A DNA stretch of 15,043 nt from an uncultured Halieaceae bacterium (GTDB lineage Bacteria; Pseudomonadota; Gammaproteobacteria; Pseudomonadales; Halieaceae), in the NCBI GenBank assembly GCA_938045215.1, contig CALINF010000037.1:1-15043 (forward strand), given 5' to 3'. The position numbers were made by a program, and so were the translations under genes. Shown in pieces: positions 14,467 through 15,043 of this stretch. Position 1 is the stretch's first letter. Every line of letters starts with the position of its first letter. The notes under the pieces were generated by a model, which saw only the letters and a program-made list of their open reading frames with translations, was not told the DNA's origin and did not search any database.

Positions 14467-15043
14467 ATGTATCGACTAGCGCTAATTTGCATCTTCACCC
14501 TCAACCTGGTGTCCACCGTCAAAGCCGACACCGCAGCAGTTGCCATGCCCGACCGCTTTGGCGCAGCAGTGGCAAGGGACATTCTGGAGAACGGAGGCAA
14601 CGCGGTGGACGCAGCGATAGCCGCCACATTTGCGCTTGCCGTGACCTACCCCGAGGCGGGCAACATTGGCGGCGGCGGATTCATGCTCAGCCGAATGAAT
14701 GGCGAGAATGCTTTCCTGGACTTTCGAGAACGCGCACCAGGCGCTGCAGAACGCGACATGTACCTTGATGAAGGTGGCAACTTCATACAATCGCAATCTC
14801 TTATCGGCGGCAAGGCATCAGGCGTTCCCGGCACAGTGCGTGGCATGCAGGCCGCGCACGAGCGCTACGGTAGCCTGCCATGGAAGCAATTGCTGCAACC
14901 GGCGATTATCCTGGCTCGGGATGGCTTTACAGTGCACGAGGATCTGGCCTCAGCAGCGCAGGAGATGCTTGAGTTAGAGGCTGGCAGAACCAACTTTGCC
15001 AAATATTTTGGTCAACTGACGGCAGGATCCACACTGCGTCAGG
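14467..15043 (+). CDS. ggt: Gamma-glutamyltransferase (5' part, cut by window edge)
   Basis: The first 192 residues are visible, open to the window edge. Seen: signal peptide MYRLALICIFTLNLVSTVKA, then the GGT large-subunit start with ARDILENGGNAVDAAIAATFALAVTYPEAGNIGGGGFM (37-73), DFRERAP (85-91) where Arg87 corresponds to the substrate-binding Arg114 of E. coli GGT, KASGVPGTVRG (116-126) and QPAIILARDGFTVHED (144-159). Family role: a periplasmic N-terminal nucleophile enzyme that cleaves glutathione and other gamma-glutamyl compounds after self-processing; the catalytic Thr lies beyond the edge. Residues present at the mature N-terminus are few, shorter than in E. coli. An in-frame ATG at 14455 would add four residues; the ATG at 14467 gives the more typical signal peptide. 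No clear Shine-Dalgarno site is seen. It diverges from the nitroreductase gene. Confidence 0.9.
   Translation, partial: MYRLALICIFTLNLVSTVKADTAAVAMPDRFGAAVARDILENGGNAVDAAIAATFALAVTYPEAGNIGGGGFMLSRMNGENAFLDFRERAPGAAERDMYLDEGGNFIQSQSLIGGKASGVPGTVRGMQAAHERYGSLPWKQLLQPAIILARDGFTVHEDLASAAQEMLELEAGRTNFAKYFGQLTAGSTLRQ

Noticed and set aside
1..15043. CRISPR arrays, tRNA/rRNA genes, transposases, toxin-antitoxin or defence genes.
   Set aside because: Looked for regular repeats, structural RNA motifs and signature proteins on both strands and saw none.

Overview
The window looks like ordinary chromosome from a gammaproteobacterium of about 55% GC. FabY-type condensing enzyme, YbfF- and YdjA-like proteins, a RibB with a decayed GTP cyclohydrolase II domain, and outer-membrane-type lipoproteins all point that way. 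A marine, Halieaceae- or Pseudomonadales-like lineage is my guess from gene content, not something the sequence proves. There are no rRNA or tRNA genes, insertion sequences, phage genes or CRISPR arrays that I can see. The DNA is densely coding: the longest gaps are 161 bases (14306-14466) and 141 bases (10017-10157), so no stretch above 300 bases lacks a gene.

Layout from left to right. Bases 1-1083 (minus) hold a YbfF-like esterase and, overlapping its stop, a PaaI-type thioesterase that runs off the left edge. A small orphan lipoprotein gene diverges from them (1148-1936, plus). Bases 1981-5745 (minus) hold three cell-envelope genes read in the order parvulin-like membrane protein, HupE/UreJ-type membrane protein, TPR lipoprotein; the first two overlap by 4 bases. 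Bases 5784-10016 continue on the minus strand with, in reading order, FabY, an FkbM-type methyltransferase, a YdjA-like nitroreductase and an ECH1-like dienoyl-CoA isomerase. A GlxA-type AraC regulator diverges from fabY and is followed on the plus strand by an acetyl-CoA acetyltransferase and a RibBX-type DHBP synthase (10158-13594). Convergent to these is a second nitroreductase (13631-14305, minus). A gamma-glutamyltransferase diverges from it and is cut by the right edge.

Themes: acyl-CoA and fatty-acid chemistry (thioesterase, FabY, dienoyl-CoA isomerase, thiolase), flavin supply and flavoenzymes (RibBX and two nitroreductases), and an uncharacterised envelope cassette (parvulin, HupE-like, TPR lipoprotein). 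The most interesting items are that envelope cassette, with a striking set of His and Cys motifs in its lipoprotein, the loss of all three zinc cysteines in the C-terminal domain of RibBX, and three perfect inverted repeats packed between the second nitroreductase and the ggt gene. I found no clearly new defence or mobile system. All family assignments come from motif recognition without database searches.
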